A stretch of DNA of 64,000 bases from Corynebacterium hylobatis (GCF_003955685.1 NZ_RXHJ01000011.1:1-64000), one strand, 5' to 3'. Numbered from the stretch's first letter, positions 21,296 through 31,049 are shown. Notes: generated by a model not told the origin, from the sequence alone. Translations and numbers: made by a program.

Positions 21296-22525
21296 ATGAC
21301 GACACGCCCTCAAGGACTGCCCCTGTCCCCGTACGGGAACCACGCCGACGAAGCCGTCGGAGTGGACTTTCCCGCCCCGGTCGTCGAGCCGGGCGGAAAC
21401 CCGGCCTTCGGTCACGAGTCAGAGATGCGTGAGCGGATCTCCCACGCCAAGAGAGTCGTGGTCAAAATCGGCTCCTCATCCCTGACCAACGAGGACTTCA
21501 CGGTCGACCCCAACAAGATCAACCACATCGTCGACGCACTCCAGGCCCGGATGTACAACTCGGACATCATCGTGGTCTCCTCCGGTGCCGTCGCCGCCGG
21601 AATGGGCCCCCTCGGCCTCGCCCAGCGCCCCACAGACCTGGCCACCAAGCAGGCCGCCGCCGCCGTCGGCCAGGTCCACCTCGCCCACCAGTGGGGCCGC
21701 TCCTTCGCCCGCTACCACCGCACCATCGGCCAGGTGCTGCTCACCGCCTCCGACGCCGGCCGCCGCGACCGGGCGAACAACGCCCAACGCACCATCGACC
21801 GCCTCCGCCAGCTGCGCGTCGTACCCATCGTCAATGAGAACGACACCGTCGCCACCTCAGAATTCCACTTCGGCGACAACGACCGACTCTCCGCCATCGT
21901 CGCCCATCTCATCAGCGCCGACGCGCTCGTGCTGCTCTCCGACGTTGACGGCCTCTACGACCGCAACCCCGCCGAACCCGACGCGCGCTTCATCTCCGAG
22001 GTACGCAGCGGCCACGACCTCAAGGGCGTCATCGCCGGTGACGGCGGGCTCGTCGGCACCGGCGGCATGGCCTCCAAGGTTGCCGCCGCCCGACTCGCCT
22101 CCCGCGGCGGCGTACCCGTCCTGCTCACCTCAGCCGACAACATCGGAACTGCACTTGACGACGCCACCGTCGGCACCGTCTTCCACCCCAAGGAGAACCG
22201 CCTCTCCGCATGGAAGTTCTGGGCCCTTTACGCCGCCGACATCGGCGGCACCCTGCGCCTCGATGCCGGTGCGGTCGAGGCCGTCACCGCCGGTGGCACC
22301 TCCCTCCTCGCCGTCGGCATCACCGCCGTCGAGGGTGAGTTCCAGGCGGGGGAGATCGTCGACATCATCGGCCCCGACGGCCAGGTCGTCGGCCGCGGTG
22401 AAGTAGCCTACGACTCCGACGTCCTCGTCAGCATGCTGGGCAAACACACCGAAGACCTTCCCGAAGGTCAGCGCCGCCCCGTCGTACACGCGGACTACCT
22501 GTCCAATTTCGCCTCACGTCTGTGA
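21296..22525 (+). CDS. proB: glutamate 5-kinase
   Basis: First step of proline synthesis: phosphorylates glutamate. The amino-acid kinase domain ([40 protein letters not shown]) is followed by a C-terminal PUA domain. From ATG 21296 it is 409 aa, about 40 longer than C. glutamicum ProB as I remember it, which begins near the [10 protein letters not shown] at 21425. TAGACT at 21282-21287 lies 8 nt before 21296 and supports the longer, leaderless form, but the shorter start is possible. A dehydrogenase gene follows 31 bp later. Confidence 0.95.
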   Translation: MTTRPQGLPLSPYGNHADEAVGVDFPAPVVEPGGNPAFGHESEMRERISHAKRVVVKIGSSSLTNEDFTVDPNKINHIVDALQARMYNSDIIVVSSGAVAAGMGPLGLAQRPTDLATKQAAAAVGQVHLAHQWGRSFARYHRTIGQVLLTASDAGRRDRANNAQRTIDRLRQLRVVPIVNENDTVATSEFHFGDNDRLSAIVAHLISADALVLLSDVDGLYDRNPAEPDARFISEVRSGHDLKGVIAGDGGLVGTGGMASKVAAARLASRGGVPVLLTSADNIGTALDDATVGTVFHPKENRLSAWKFWALYAADIGGTLRLDAGAVEAVTAGGTSLLAVGITAVEGEFQAGEIVDIIGPDGQVVGRGEVAYDSDVLVSMLGKHTEDLPEGQRRPVVHADYLSNFASRL

Positions 22526-22556
22526 GGACCCTCGCGTAGCCAGGAGCGCATCACCG

Positions 22557-23471
22557 TTGAAGTTCACCATGTACCCCGGTGTCTGGGACACCGTCGTCGC
22601 CGAGGTGGAGGCCGCCGGCCATGAATTCACCACCGACCTGAACGAGGCAGAGTTCCTCATCTACGCCGGCGGCCGCCTACCGCACCCGCTGCCCGCCAAC
22701 ATCGGCTTCGTGCAGTTCGTGTTCTCCGGCGTCGACCGGCTCATCGACGCCGGCGTCATGCGCCCCGGTGAGGTCCGGTGGGCCAACGCCGCCGGGGTCT
22801 ACGGCAAACCCGTCGCCGAGATCGCCATGACGTTGCTGCTTGCCCAGCTCCACCACGTCAAGGCCGCCTCCCTCGCGGGATCCTTCCGCGCCCGCGGCCC
22901 CATCGACGCCGCCCAGGGCTGGCTCTTCGACGCCGCCACCGTCGCCATCATCGGCGCCGGCGGCATCGCCGACGCCCTGATCCCCATGCTCCGGCCCTTC
23001 GGCGTGAAGATCATCGCCGTGAACCGTTCCGGCCGGGTGGTCGGCGGCGCGGACGAGACCTACGCGATATCCGAGGCCGGGCACGTGTGGTCGCAGGCCG
23101 ACGCCTTCATTCTGGCCATGCCTCTGACCGATGAGACCGCCGGCCTGGTGGACGCGTCGAAGTTCGCGCAGATGAAGAGTTCCGCGGTCGTGGTCAATGT
23201 GGGGCGCGGCGAGCTGATCGTCACCGACGACCTCGTCGACGCCCTGCAGGCCGGCGAGATCGCGGGGGCGGCGCTGGACGTCACCGACCCCGAGCCGCTG
23301 CCCGACGGACACCCGCTGTGGCGCCTGCCCAACTGCACCATCACCCCGCACATCGCCGCCACCGGCCGGATCGCGCAGCGCATGATCGCACCACAGATCG
23401 TGGCCAACGCCGCCGCTTTCCAGGCAGGCGAACGGATGCCCACCGAAGTGGACATTGAACTGGGCTACTGA
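22557..23471 (+). CDS. D-2-hydroxyacid dehydrogenase, copy 1
   Basis: A 304-aa NAD(P)-dependent D-isomer-specific dehydrogenase. The Rossmann motif is IIGAGGIADAL, and the catalytic set is Arg in NVGRGELI, Glu in DPEPLP and His in TPHIAATG. The substrate is unknown; it is shorter than serine-pathway PGDHs and has no ACT domain. It corresponds to the 'unkdh' gene found between proB and proA in C. glutamicum. TTG start with an AGGAG site 9 nt upstream. It is the first of two tandem paralogues. Confidence 0.88.
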   Translation: MKFTMYPGVWDTVVAEVEAAGHEFTTDLNEAEFLIYAGGRLPHPLPANIGFVQFVFSGVDRLIDAGVMRPGEVRWANAAGVYGKPVAEIAMTLLLAQLHHVKAASLAGSFRARGPIDAAQGWLFDAATVAIIGAGGIADALIPMLRPFGVKIIAVNRSGRVVGGADETYAISEAGHVWSQADAFILAMPLTDETAGLVDASKFAQMKSSAVVVNVGRGELIVTDDLVDALQAGEIAGAALDVTDPEPLPDGHPLWRLPNCTITPHIAATGRIAQRMIAPQIVANAAAFQAGERMPTEVDIELGY

Positions 23472-23531
23472 CAGCAGGCGGGTCCGGTAGCGTGGTGGCA
23501 CCTTCCATGCAGCCATCACAAGGAGACCGCC

Positions 23532-24452
23532 GTGAAGTTCGCCTTCCAACCCCAGCAGTGGCCGGACGCCATCGCCGAGATCGAGGCAGCCGGACATGAA
23601 CTGGTCGAGGACGTCCACGAGGCGGACTTCCTCGTCTTCAACGGCGGGCCGGACAAATTCCCCGATCCGCTGCCCGACAATATCCGCTACGTGCAGGCCG
23701 CCTTCGCCGGCGTTGACGCCCTCCACTCCGCCGGCCTCATCCACCCCGGTGGTGTGCGGTGGGCCTGCGCCTCCGGGCTCTACGACGACACTGTCGCGGA
23801 ATCGACCATTGGGCTTCTACTGGCCCAGATGCACATGCACAAGACCGTCACCCTGGCGAAGTCCTTCTCCGTGCGCCGCGAGATCGACGATAAGAAGCAG
23901 TGGCTCTTCGACAACAAGACCGTCGCCATCATCGGCGCCGGGAGGATCGCCACCAAGCTGATCGACATGCTCTCCGTCTTCGGGGTCCGCATCATCGCCG
24001 TCACCCGCTCCGGCCGCGAGGTCGTGGGCGCGGACGAGTCCTACGCCATGGCCGATGCAGCACAGGTGTGGGGGAAGGCCGACATCTTCGTCGTCCTCGC
24101 CCCGCTCACCGACGACACCCGCCACCTGGTCAACCGGGATGTCTTCGCACAGATGAAACCCTCCGCCGTCGTGGTCAACGTCGCCCGCGGCCCCCTGGTG
24201 CACACCGACGACCTGGTCGAGGCCCTGCGCTCCGGCCAGATCGCAGGCGCCGCACTGGATGTCACCGACCCGGAGCCCCTGCCCGACGGCCATCCCCTGT
24301 GGGACATGCCCAACTGCATCATCACACCGCACACCGCCAACACGTTCAGCATCATCCAGGAGAGGATGGGACGGCTGGTGGTGGCCAACGCCACGGCCTT
24401 CGAGGCAGGCGGACGCATGCCGAACGAGGTCAACCTGGGGACGGGCTACTGA
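23532..24452 (+). CDS. D-2-hydroxyacid dehydrogenase, copy 2
   Basis: A 306-aa paralogue of the preceding gene, 60 bp downstream. Similarity covers the whole length: both share AAGHE, IIGAG, GAALDVTDPEPLPDGHPLW and the PNC.ITPH block. Catalytic residues are kept (NVARGPLV, DPEPLP, TPHTANT). Differences cluster in the N-terminal substrate lobe, which suggests that the copies use different substrates. GTG start with AAGGAG. It arose by tandem duplication. Confidence 0.87.
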   Translation: MKFAFQPQQWPDAIAEIEAAGHELVEDVHEADFLVFNGGPDKFPDPLPDNIRYVQAAFAGVDALHSAGLIHPGGVRWACASGLYDDTVAESTIGLLLAQMHMHKTVTLAKSFSVRREIDDKKQWLFDNKTVAIIGAGRIATKLIDMLSVFGVRIIAVTRSGREVVGADESYAMADAAQVWGKADIFVVLAPLTDDTRHLVNRDVFAQMKPSAVVVNVARGPLVHTDDLVEALRSGQIAGAALDVTDPEPLPDGHPLWDMPNCIITPHTANTFSIIQERMGRLVVANATAFEAGGRMPNEVNLGTGY

Positions 24453-24472
24453 CTCGCAGGTGACATCAGGCA

Positions 24473-25900
24473 TCAGGCGACATCCTTCTCAGGGGGTGGG
24501 CGGTCACGCCCCCGGATGCGGGCCCCGGCGGAGTCAGCCTCCGCCTGGGTGTCATTGAAGCGCAGCGGCTGGCGGGGGCCTGCCCGCCTGCCCACCCGCC
24601 CGGTGACGGGACAGCGGTCGAGGTAGCTCCGGTTGCCGTGGCCGCTGCGGGAATCATCGTTGTCGGCGTGGTGCAGCGGGCAGACCAGCGTCAGGTTGTG
24701 CAGGTCGGTGGTCCCGCCGGTGTCCCAGGACCGGATGTGGTGGGCGTCGTTGTGGATTGCGGCGCTGCTGCAGTCCGGGCAGCCGCACACCCCCTGAGCG
24801 GCGTAGAGGGCGATGCGCTGGAAGAAGCTGGCCAGGCGGTTGGCCCGGCCCAGGGCCAGGGGCTGCCCGTCAGTGTCGTGCAGCGCCATGACGTCGAATT
24901 TCGCGGCCCCCAGCCGGAGAAGATCGACCATGTTGAGTCGGTCGCCGGTGTTGGTGCTGAACTCTGAGGCGGGAGAGAGGTCCGCGAGGTCCTGGGCGGT
25001 GAAGGACAGCAGGATGGAGCCCACCCCGTAGCGGGAGGCGGCCTGCTGCGAGGCCAGGTGCCGCTTCAGGATGACCGCCAGCTGGTCCACGCGCCGCTGG
25101 GCACGCGTGCGGGTGTCCTCGGCGTCCTCACCGGGGAGGTTGGCACCGGGACGTTCCCCGGGCGCCAGCGCCGCCTTGAGCATGGCGGCATCCGCGGCAG
25201 GCAGTCTGCCCCGGATAGTGCAGCTGCCGTCAGCATCGGGTTCCCCGATCAGGAGAAAGCGGCGGCGGTAGCCGGCGAGCGGATCAGGTGCCCCGGCGGC
25301 GTTGGCCAGCTTCACCTGGCGGCGCAGCCAGGTGCGCAGGTCCTCCGGTGTACGGCGGGCGGCCTCCGACAGTGCCCGGTTGTAGAGTTCTGTCCGGCCG
25401 GGTTTCGCCTGCTCGTCGAGGTCGGCGAGCTCCCGGTCGATGATGCGGAGCATCTCGGCGGACTGCTCCTCGGCCTTGCGGCGGGCCTCCTCCTGCACCC
25501 GGCGTTCGCGCTCGGCGCGGGCTCGGTTCGCTTCCTCCCGTACGTGGCGCTCCTCTTCGGACTCACCGGGTTCGGGTTCAGGCGGCGGGGGAGGCGGGCT
25601 GAACAGGTTGTGGCCGGTCTTCAACCGGGCGATCGCCTCGCGACGGGACAATCCCAGGGTGCGGGTCAGGTACTCCAGCGCGCTGACGGAGCCGACCAGG
25701 CGTCCGGCCCCGGCACGTTCCGCCAGCCAGGCGAAGGCCGCGTCCAGGTGGGCCTTGCTGTTGACGGCGGACTCCAGCTTCCCGAAGGAGTCGGCGACCT
25801 CGTCGAAGGGGATGACCGCGGGATCAGCCATCACCTGGGAGAGTGTGGCCAGACCGGCCTCGATCTGCGCGACGGCCTGTTCGACCTGTTGCTTCACCAT
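24473..25900 (-). CDS. DUF222 / HNH endonuclease domain protein (13E12 type), copy 1
   Basis: A 475-aa protein of the DUF222-HNH group abundant in actinobacteria. The long helical DUF222 region includes a Pro-rich linker (PPPPPPEPEPGE) and an E/R-rich coiled coil (about residues 110-150). The HNH motif near the C-terminus is CGCPDCSSAAIHNDAHHIRS with a following LVCPLHH, giving Cys pairs for zinc and the catalytic His. It is probably a nuclease; the biological role is not settled. I prefer ATG 25900 to 25903 because its distance to the upstream GTTC repeat equals that in the second copy. It interrupts the proB-proA cluster on the opposite strand. Confidence 0.85.
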   Translation of the reverse strand: MVKQQVEQAVAQIEAGLATLSQVMADPAVIPFDEVADSFGKLESAVNSKAHLDAAFAWLAERAGAGRLVGSVSALEYLTRTLGLSRREAIARLKTGHNLFSPPPPPPEPEPGESEEERHVREEANRARAERERRVQEEARRKAEEQSAEMLRIIDRELADLDEQAKPGRTELYNRALSEAARRTPEDLRTWLRRQVKLANAAGAPDPLAGYRRRFLLIGEPDADGSCTIRGRLPAADAAMLKAALAPGERPGANLPGEDAEDTRTRAQRRVDQLAVILKRHLASQQAASRYGVGSILLSFTAQDLADLSPASEFSTNTGDRLNMVDLLRLGAAKFDVMALHDTDGQPLALGRANRLASFFQRIALYAAQGVCGCPDCSSAAIHNDAHHIRSWDTGGTTDLHNLTLVCPLHHADNDDSRSGHGNRSYLDRCPVTGRVGRRAGPRQPLRFNDTQAEADSAGARIRGRDRPPPEKDVA

Positions 25901-25914
25901 CATGACACCCCCTC

Positions 25915-25926
25915 GTTCACATGTTC
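25915..25926 (-). promoter_or_regulatory. GTTC-N4-GTTC repeat upstream of DUF222-HNH copy 1
   Basis: On the gene strand this reads GAAC-ATGT-GAAC, 14 nt before ATG 25900. The same pattern at the same distance precedes the second DUF222-HNH gene (63037-63048). It overlaps the expected start of the transcript. Confidence 0.5.
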
Positions 25927-26022
25927 TACATTAACCGCACCCTGCAGCACCGTCAAGACTTTCGGCGAACATGCTTGCTAAGGGCGGGGTCGGTGTCGGG
26001 AAGCTATGTAAGATGGGGTGGC

Positions 26023-27300
26023 ATGACTGATAGCCGTGCCACTGAACGTGAAGAAGTACTGACCAAGGCCCGCGCAGCCAAGGCCGTCGCCCCGGTTCTG
26101 GCCCAGCTGCCGACCTCGCGGAAGAATGAGATCCTGCTCGCCGCCGCCGCCGAGCTCATCGCAAAAACCGACGACATCATCGCCGCCAACCAGCAGGACA
26201 TCGACTCCGGTCGCGCGGAAGGTCTGACCGAGGCCCTCATCGACCGTCTCAGCCTCGACGCCACCCGCATCGAGGGCATCGCCGGTGGCCTGCGTCAGGT
26301 TGCCGGCCTCAAGGATCCGGTGGGCGAGGTGCTCACCGGCGGCGTGATGCCCAACGGCATCCAGATGCGTAAGGTGCGCGTCCCCCTCGGCGTGATGGGC
26401 ATGGTCTATGAGGCGCGTCCCAACGTCACCGTCGATGCCTTCGGACTGGCCCTGAAATCCGGCAACGTGCCGCTGCTGCGCGGCTCGCGCACCGCCCGCA
26501 ACTCCAACGCGAAACTGGTGGAGATTCTGCAGGGCGTGCTCGCTAATTTCGACCTGCCCCGCGAGATCGTCCAGCTCCTGCCCTGCGAGTCCCATGATTC
26601 GGTCCAGGACCTCATCACCGCCCGCGGACTGGTCGACGTGGTCATCCCGCGCGGCGGCGCCCGCCTGATCGAGACGGTGGTGACCAACGCGACCGTCCCG
26701 GCCATCGAGACCGGCTCCGGCAACTGCCACTTCTACATCGACCGTGACGCCGACCTGGAGCAGGGCATCGCCATGCTCATCAACGGCAAGGTCCGCCGCT
26801 GTTCGGTGTGTAACGCCACCGAGACCGCGCTCATTGATGCCGGCCTCCCGGACGCCGACAAACTCGCCGTCGTCCGCGGGCTGCAGGAGGCCGGGGTCAC
26901 CGTCCACGGTGACGTGGCGGAGCTCGAGGCCTTCGGCGCCGCCGACATCGTCCAGGCCGACGACACCGACTGGGGCGAGGAGTACCTGACCATGGACATC
27001 GCCGCCAGGGTCGTCGACGGTGTGGGTGGGGCCATCGCCCACATCACCCGCTGGTCCTCCGGCCACACCGAGGGCATCGCCAGCAACAACATCGTCACCG
27101 CGCAGCGCTTCGCTGATGAGGTCGACGCCGCCGCCGTGATGGTCAACGCCTCCACCGCCTTCACCGACGGCGAGCAGTACGGCATGGGCGCGGAGATCGG
27201 CATCTCCACCCAGAAGCTCCACGCCCGCGGCCCCATGGCACTGCCCGAGCTGACCTCCACCAAGTGGATCCTGCAGGGTACCGGCCAGACTCGCCCGTAG
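26023..27300 (+). CDS. proA: gamma-glutamyl phosphate reductase
   Basis: Second step of proline synthesis: reduces glutamyl phosphate to the semialdehyde with NADPH. The 425-aa aldehyde-dehydrogenase-type fold includes the catalytic cysteine at about residue 261 in RRCSVCNATE, and VYEARPNVTVDAF and SGNVPLLRGS near the cofactor. ATG 26023 is chosen because TAAGAT (26009-26014) lies 8 nt before it; the open frame upstream is shadow. The dehydrogenase pair and an HNH gene lie between it and proB. Confidence 0.96.
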   Translation: MTDSRATEREEVLTKARAAKAVAPVLAQLPTSRKNEILLAAAAELIAKTDDIIAANQQDIDSGRAEGLTEALIDRLSLDATRIEGIAGGLRQVAGLKDPVGEVLTGGVMPNGIQMRKVRVPLGVMGMVYEARPNVTVDAFGLALKSGNVPLLRGSRTARNSNAKLVEILQGVLANFDLPREIVQLLPCESHDSVQDLITARGLVDVVIPRGGARLIETVVTNATVPAIETGSGNCHFYIDRDADLEQGIAMLINGKVRRCSVCNATETALIDAGLPDADKLAVVRGLQEAGVTVHGDVAELEAFGAADIVQADDTDWGEEYLTMDIAARVVDGVGGAIAHITRWSSGHTEGIASNNIVTAQRFADEVDAAAVMVNASTAFTDGEQYGMGAEIGISTQKLHARGPMALPELTSTKWILQGTGQTRP

Positions 27301-27362
27301 GAACACTGCGTTGGGCCCGCCTCCGGCTTATCATTGCCTGAACAGGTGATGAGAGGCGGAAA

Positions 27363-28244
27363 ATGAAGAAGCTCAGGGGTGGCCTCGTCGCGGCCACGGT
27401 AGTGGTGCTGGGATTGTCCACGGTGCCGGCCACTGCCGGTACCGCACAGCCGGGGCAACCCGGTACAGCACAGGTCTGCCCGGAGATCGTGGTCCTTGCG
27501 GCCCGTGGCAGCGAGCAGAACGACCACCTCGAGCCGACCTCCTATAGTCCGGATTCGCCCTGGGTGTCCAACGGCTACGAGGCGGAGAACATCCGCGCTT
27601 TCCTGCACTATGCGGAGGCCCGCCACAGGGAGCAGGCCGGTACCTCGCTGCTGGCGGACGTGCAGGTCATCGGCCTGGATGACAGCGTTTACCCGGCGCG
27701 CCTGCCCGTGCCTGCTCTCGCGGAGCGCGGGGAGAACCTGGACATGAGTCAGGCCGGCAGCCGGGTGGGGGAGATCCTGCGGCAGACCCCGGCGCACGTG
27801 ATCGCGCAGGATGCGGTCGGCGGGCTGCTCGGCGGCCTGGAATCCGGCATCACCGGCACGATGGGTTACGTCGACGCCTGGGAGACACGCACCGGCTGCA
27901 GCCCGGGTTACATCCTCATCGGCTTCTCCCAGGGGGCGGTGGTGCTCATCCCGCAGGAGCCGTGGCTGAAGGAGCGCGGCCAGCTGATCGCCTCACTCTA
28001 CCTCGGTAACCCCCTGCATCCGGTGGTGGGCGCGGGGCCGTCGAGAAGCGACAGCCTCAGTTACTGCATCGACGGTGACTTCGCCTGTAACCTGAACTCC
28101 AGCACGGGGCAGACGGCGCTGGCAAACGGCGGCGGGGTGCACGACGAGTACTTCGGTGCGGTCGACGGGCAGCAGCGCGAGGGCGACGGGGAGGTGGCGG
28201 ACCGGTTCGCGGGCTGGATCACCGGATACAATCCGCAGGCATGA
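27363..28244 (+). CDS. secreted cutinase-like serine hydrolase
   Basis: A 293-aa exported alpha/beta hydrolase of the cutinase family. A signal peptide (about residues 1-25, [19 protein letters not shown]) is followed by the mature start [25 protein letters not shown]. The nucleophile is S189 in GFSQGA; DGDFAC and GGVHDEYF near the C-terminus supply likely Asp and His. In mycolata such enzymes are esterases, lipases or envelope-lipid hydrolases. The true substrate is unknown. The stop overlaps the nadD ATG by 4 bp, and the nadD promoter lies inside its 3' end. Confidence 0.88.
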   Translation: MKKLRGGLVAATVVVLGLSTVPATAGTAQPGQPGTAQVCPEIVVLAARGSEQNDHLEPTSYSPDSPWVSNGYEAENIRAFLHYAEARHREQAGTSLLADVQVIGLDDSVYPARLPVPALAERGENLDMSQAGSRVGEILRQTPAHVIAQDAVGGLLGGLESGITGTMGYVDAWETRTGCSPGYILIGFSQGAVVLIPQEPWLKERGQLIASLYLGNPLHPVVGAGPSRSDSLSYCIDGDFACNLNSSTGQTALANGGGVHDEYFGAVDGQQREGDGEVADRFAGWITGYNPQA

Positions 28245-28843
28245 CTGAGCGCATCGGTGTCATGGGTGGCACCTTCGATCCGATCCACCACGGGCACCTC
28301 GTCGCGGCGAGTGAGGTGGCGGACCGTTTCGACCTGGACACGGTGATCTTCGTGCCCACCGGGCAGCCGTGGCAGAAGGCGGCGCGGAAGGTCGCGCCAG
28401 CGGAGGACCGCTACCTCATGACGGTGATCGCCACGGCCGCGAACCCGCGGTTCCGGGTCAGCCGCGTCGACATCGACCGGGGTGGGGACACCTACACCGT
28501 GGACACCCTCACGGACCTGCGGGCGCAGCACCCGGGCGCGGAGTTCTTCTTCATCACGGGTGCGGACGCGCTGGCCTCGATCGTCACATGGCGGGACTGG
28601 GACCAGATGTTCGACCTCGCGGAGTTCGTCGGCGTGACCCGCCCCGGCTATGAACTCACCGAGGAGATGCTGCCGGAGCTGCACCAGGAGCGCGTCCACC
28701 TCATCGATGTGCCGGCGATGGCGATCTCCTCGACCGACTGCCGGGCGCGCGCCGCGGCAGGGCGTCCGGTCTGGTACCTGGTGCCGGAGGGCGTGGTCCA
28801 GTACATCGCCAAGAACGACCTCTACAGGCAGGACCCCGCGTAG
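28241..28843 (+). CDS. nadD: nicotinate-mononucleotide adenylyltransferase
   Basis: NAD synthesis: joins NaMN and ATP to give deamido-NAD. The 200-aa protein has [12 protein letters not shown] (residues 9-20), with the nucleotidyl-transfer HxGH, and ISSTDCR (about 163), the second ATP motif. TACAAT (28227-28232) stands 8 nt before ATG, so it can be transcribed as a leaderless message from within the cutinase gene. nadD-rsfS-gpgP is the order known from mycobacteria. Confidence 0.95.
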   Translation: MTERIGVMGGTFDPIHHGHLVAASEVADRFDLDTVIFVPTGQPWQKAARKVAPAEDRYLMTVIATAANPRFRVSRVDIDRGGDTYTVDTLTDLRAQHPGAEFFFITGADALASIVTWRDWDQMFDLAEFVGVTRPGYELTEEMLPELHQERVHLIDVPAMAISSTDCRARAAAGRPVWYLVPEGVVQYIAKNDLYRQDPA

Positions 28844-28951
28844 ACTCAGGGCGACACACGGTGCGCGAGTAGGAGAAACCCCGTCCGCCGTGGGAAACTC
28901 GAGGGAGTTTTCAAGCCCTACCTGCCCTACCTGAACAATAAAGGACCCCGT

Positions 28952-29428
28952 GTGACTGTTTCTGACGAATCCCGCCGCCTGGCCACCATCGCAGCCCTGG
29001 CCGCCGACGAGAAGCTGGGACGCAACATCGCGGTGATCGACGTCTCCGACGTGCTGGCCATCAGCGACGCCTTCGTCCTGGCCTCCGCGGACAACGAGCG
29101 ACAGGTCGCGGCCATCGTCCAGGAGGTCGAGGACGAGCTCACCGCCGCCGGCGCCGAGCCCATCCGCCGTGAGGGCATCCGGGAGAACCGCTGGGTACTG
29201 CTGGACTACGGCGGGGTGGTCGTCCACATCCAGCGTGACGTGGAGCGCGAGTTCTACGGCCTGGACCGTCTCTACCGGGACTGCCCGCTCATCGAGGTCG
29301 AGGGCATCGACCCGCCCGAGCGTCCCGGCACCTGGACCGAGGATGATGTGGACACCCGCCAGGTGGCCTCCATCGACGAGATCCCTCTCGCCGCGGAGGA
29401 GCCGCGGGAGATGGACGAGGAGTACTGA
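28952..29428 (+). CDS. rsfS: ribosome silencing factor RsfS
   Basis: A 158-aa RsfS/Iojap protein that binds L14 and blocks subunit joining in poor growth. The conserved core runs from about residue 24 to 115, including DVLAISDAFVLASADNERQV and GWVLLDYGGVVVHIQ-type sequence. The C-terminal acidic tail is longer than in E. coli. GTG start with an AAAGGA site. The phosphatase gene follows after 4 bp. Confidence 0.93.
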   Translation: MTVSDESRRLATIAALAADEKLGRNIAVIDVSDVLAISDAFVLASADNERQVAAIVQEVEDELTAAGAEPIRREGIRENRWVLLDYGGVVVHIQRDVEREFYGLDRLYRDCPLIEVEGIDPPERPGTWTEDDVDTRQVASIDEIPLAAEEPREMDEEY

Positions 29429-29432
29429 CATC

Positions 29433-30155
29433 ATGACCCGCCGCCTGATCCTGATCCGCCACGGTCAGACCGATTACAACGCGACCCGCCGCATGCAGGG
29501 GCAGCTGGATACCCAGCTGTCCGCCGTGGGCCGGGAACAGGCGGCCGCTGCCGGCCAGCAGCTGCTCGACGAGGGCATCACCCGCATCATCTCCTCGGAT
29601 CTCACGCGCGCCCACGACACCGCGACGATCATCGCGGAGGTCCTCGGCCTCGGCGTGGACACCGATCCGCGGTTGCGGGAGACCCACCTGGGGGAGTGGC
29701 AGTCGAAGACGGCGATGGACGTGGATGCGGAACTGCCCGGTGCGCGCGCCGCGTGGCGCCATGACGCCACCTGGGCCCCGCCGGGCGGGGAATCCCGGGT
29801 GGATGTGGCGCGCCGGGCCCGCCCCGTGGTTGAGGAACTGATGGCCACCTACGATGCCTGGGAGGGCAACTCGGTGCTCATCGTCGCCCACGGCGGCACC
29901 ATCTCTGCGCTGACCTCCAGCCTGCTGGGCCTGGATGTCGGGATGTACCCGATGCTCTCGGGCCTGAAGAACACGCGCCGCTCCCAGCTCACCGCCCGCC
30001 CGCGCTATGTGCCGGGCAGCGGGGATGCGCTTGACGACGTCTCCCACGGGGTCGAATCAGGAAACGGCGGTGCCGCGCCCACCAGCGCCCCGGATTTCAC
30101 TCCGGCAACGATCAGGGATGCCCAGTGGTACCTCGACGGATGGAACATGGGATAA
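29433..30155 (+). CDS. histidine phosphatase, GpgP-like
   Basis: A 240-aa member of the phosphoglycerate mutase branch. The RHG motif is at residues 9-11, and the second His lies in VAHGGTISAL. In M. tuberculosis the gene in this position (after nadD and rsfS) is glucosyl-3-phosphoglycerate phosphatase, used for methylglucose lipopolysaccharide; corynebacteria lack that polymer as far as I know, so the substrate here may be glucosylglycerate phosphate or another sugar phosphate. The C-terminal 35 residues are extra. The frame is open upstream within rsfS but ATG 29433 is the natural start. Confidence 0.83.
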   Translation: MTRRLILIRHGQTDYNATRRMQGQLDTQLSAVGREQAAAAGQQLLDEGITRIISSDLTRAHDTATIIAEVLGLGVDTDPRLRETHLGEWQSKTAMDVDAELPGARAAWRHDATWAPPGGESRVDVARRARPVVEELMATYDAWEGNSVLIVAHGGTISALTSSLLGLDVGMYPMLSGLKNTRRSQLTARPRYVPGSGDALDDVSHGVESGNGGAAPTSAPDFTPATIRDAQWYLDGWNMG

Positions 30156-30974
30156 ATGCCGGTACGCATCGTCACTGATTCCTCCGCCGGTCTGCCGCCC
30201 GAGGTGGTCGAGGAGCTCGGCATCACCGTCATCGACCTGCACCTCATGTCCGAGGACGGCCACGACGACTCCTCCACGGCGGGCCTGTCCTCCCTGGAAC
30301 TGGTCGCGGCCTACGCCCGCCAGCTGGAGCGCGGCGGGGACGAGGGGGTGCTGGCGCTGCACCTTGCCAAGGAGCTGTCCTCGACGTGGTCGGCGGCGGT
30401 CCAGGCGGCGGCCGTGTTCCCGGACGAGATGGTCCGGGTCGTGGAGACCGGTTCGGTGGGTATGGCGGTGGGGGCCGCCGCGATGACGGCCGCGAAACTC
30501 GCCTCCGAGGGGGCTGATCTGGACACCTGCCAGGAGATCGCCGAGGACACCCTCAGCCGTTCCGCCACCTGGGTCTACCTCCACGGCATCGAGGACATCC
30601 GGAGGTCAGGACGCATCTCCACCACGACGGCACTGTCGGCGACGTTGCTGGCCACGAAGCCGATCATGCAGGTGAAGGAGGGCCGTCTGGAGCTGGTGGG
30701 TAAGACCCGCACCCAGGCGAAGGCCTTCACCCGCCTGGTGGAGCTGGTCATCGAACGCGCCGGGGGACGACCAGTGTTCGTGGCGATCCAGCACAACGAC
30801 GCCGCCGAGGCTGCCGCCCACCTGGAGGACATGCTGGGGGAGGTCCTCGCCGAGGGGTCGAGCATCATGGCCCTACCGATGGAGACCACCCTCGCGGTGC
30901 ACACCGGGGCCGGCGCCGTGGGGGTGTCGGCGGTGTTCATGTCGCATCCGGAGGATCTGTCCCCAGTTCAGTGA
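30156..30974 (+). CDS. DegV family protein (fatty-acid binding)
   Basis: A 272-aa DegV protein. MPVRIVTDSSAGLPPE is the diagnostic N-terminus, and GSVGMAVGAAAM and the SGRISTTTAL-type loop form the lipid pocket. DegV proteins bind fatty acids, some as subunits of fatty acid kinase. ATG follows the preceding stop with no gap (TAAATG), so translation is coupled. An 18-bp palindrome lies 3 bp after the stop. Confidence 0.9.
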   Translation: MPVRIVTDSSAGLPPEVVEELGITVIDLHLMSEDGHDDSSTAGLSSLELVAAYARQLERGGDEGVLALHLAKELSSTWSAAVQAAAVFPDEMVRVVETGSVGMAVGAAAMTAAKLASEGADLDTCQEIAEDTLSRSATWVYLHGIEDIRRSGRISTTTALSATLLATKPIMQVKEGRLELVGKTRTQAKAFTRLVELVIERAGGRPVFVAIQHNDAAEAAAHLEDMLGEVLAEGSSIMALPMETTLAVHTGAGAVGVSAVFMSHPEDLSPVQ

Positions 30975-30976
30975 CA

Positions 30977-30996
30977 CGTGGACAAATTTGTCCACA
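30977..30996. promoter_or_regulatory. 18-bp palindrome made of two facing DnaA-box-like sites
   Basis: GTGGACAAATTTGTCCAC (30978-30995) is a perfect palindrome. Its right half with one more base is TTGTCCACA (30988-30996), the classic high-GC actinobacterial DnaA box; its left half read on the other strand is TTGTCCACG. It lies 54 bp before comEA and 3 bp after degV. Confidence 0.6.
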
Positions 30997-31049
30997 GGTT
31001 CGGCCGCTGAGGCTTCCGGGGGCTGCGGCGGGCCTCTAGCTTGAGGGCC

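Noticed and set aside
25915..25926. LexA/SOS box upstream of the HNH genes
   Set aside because: The actinobacterial SOS box is an inverted repeat (TCGAAC-N4-GTTCGA type). Here the two GTTC units are direct repeats, so the match fails.
30978..30995. Chromosomal origin suggested by the DnaA-box pair
   Set aside because: There are only two boxes, no dnaA or dnaN, and no AT-rich unwinding element nearby.
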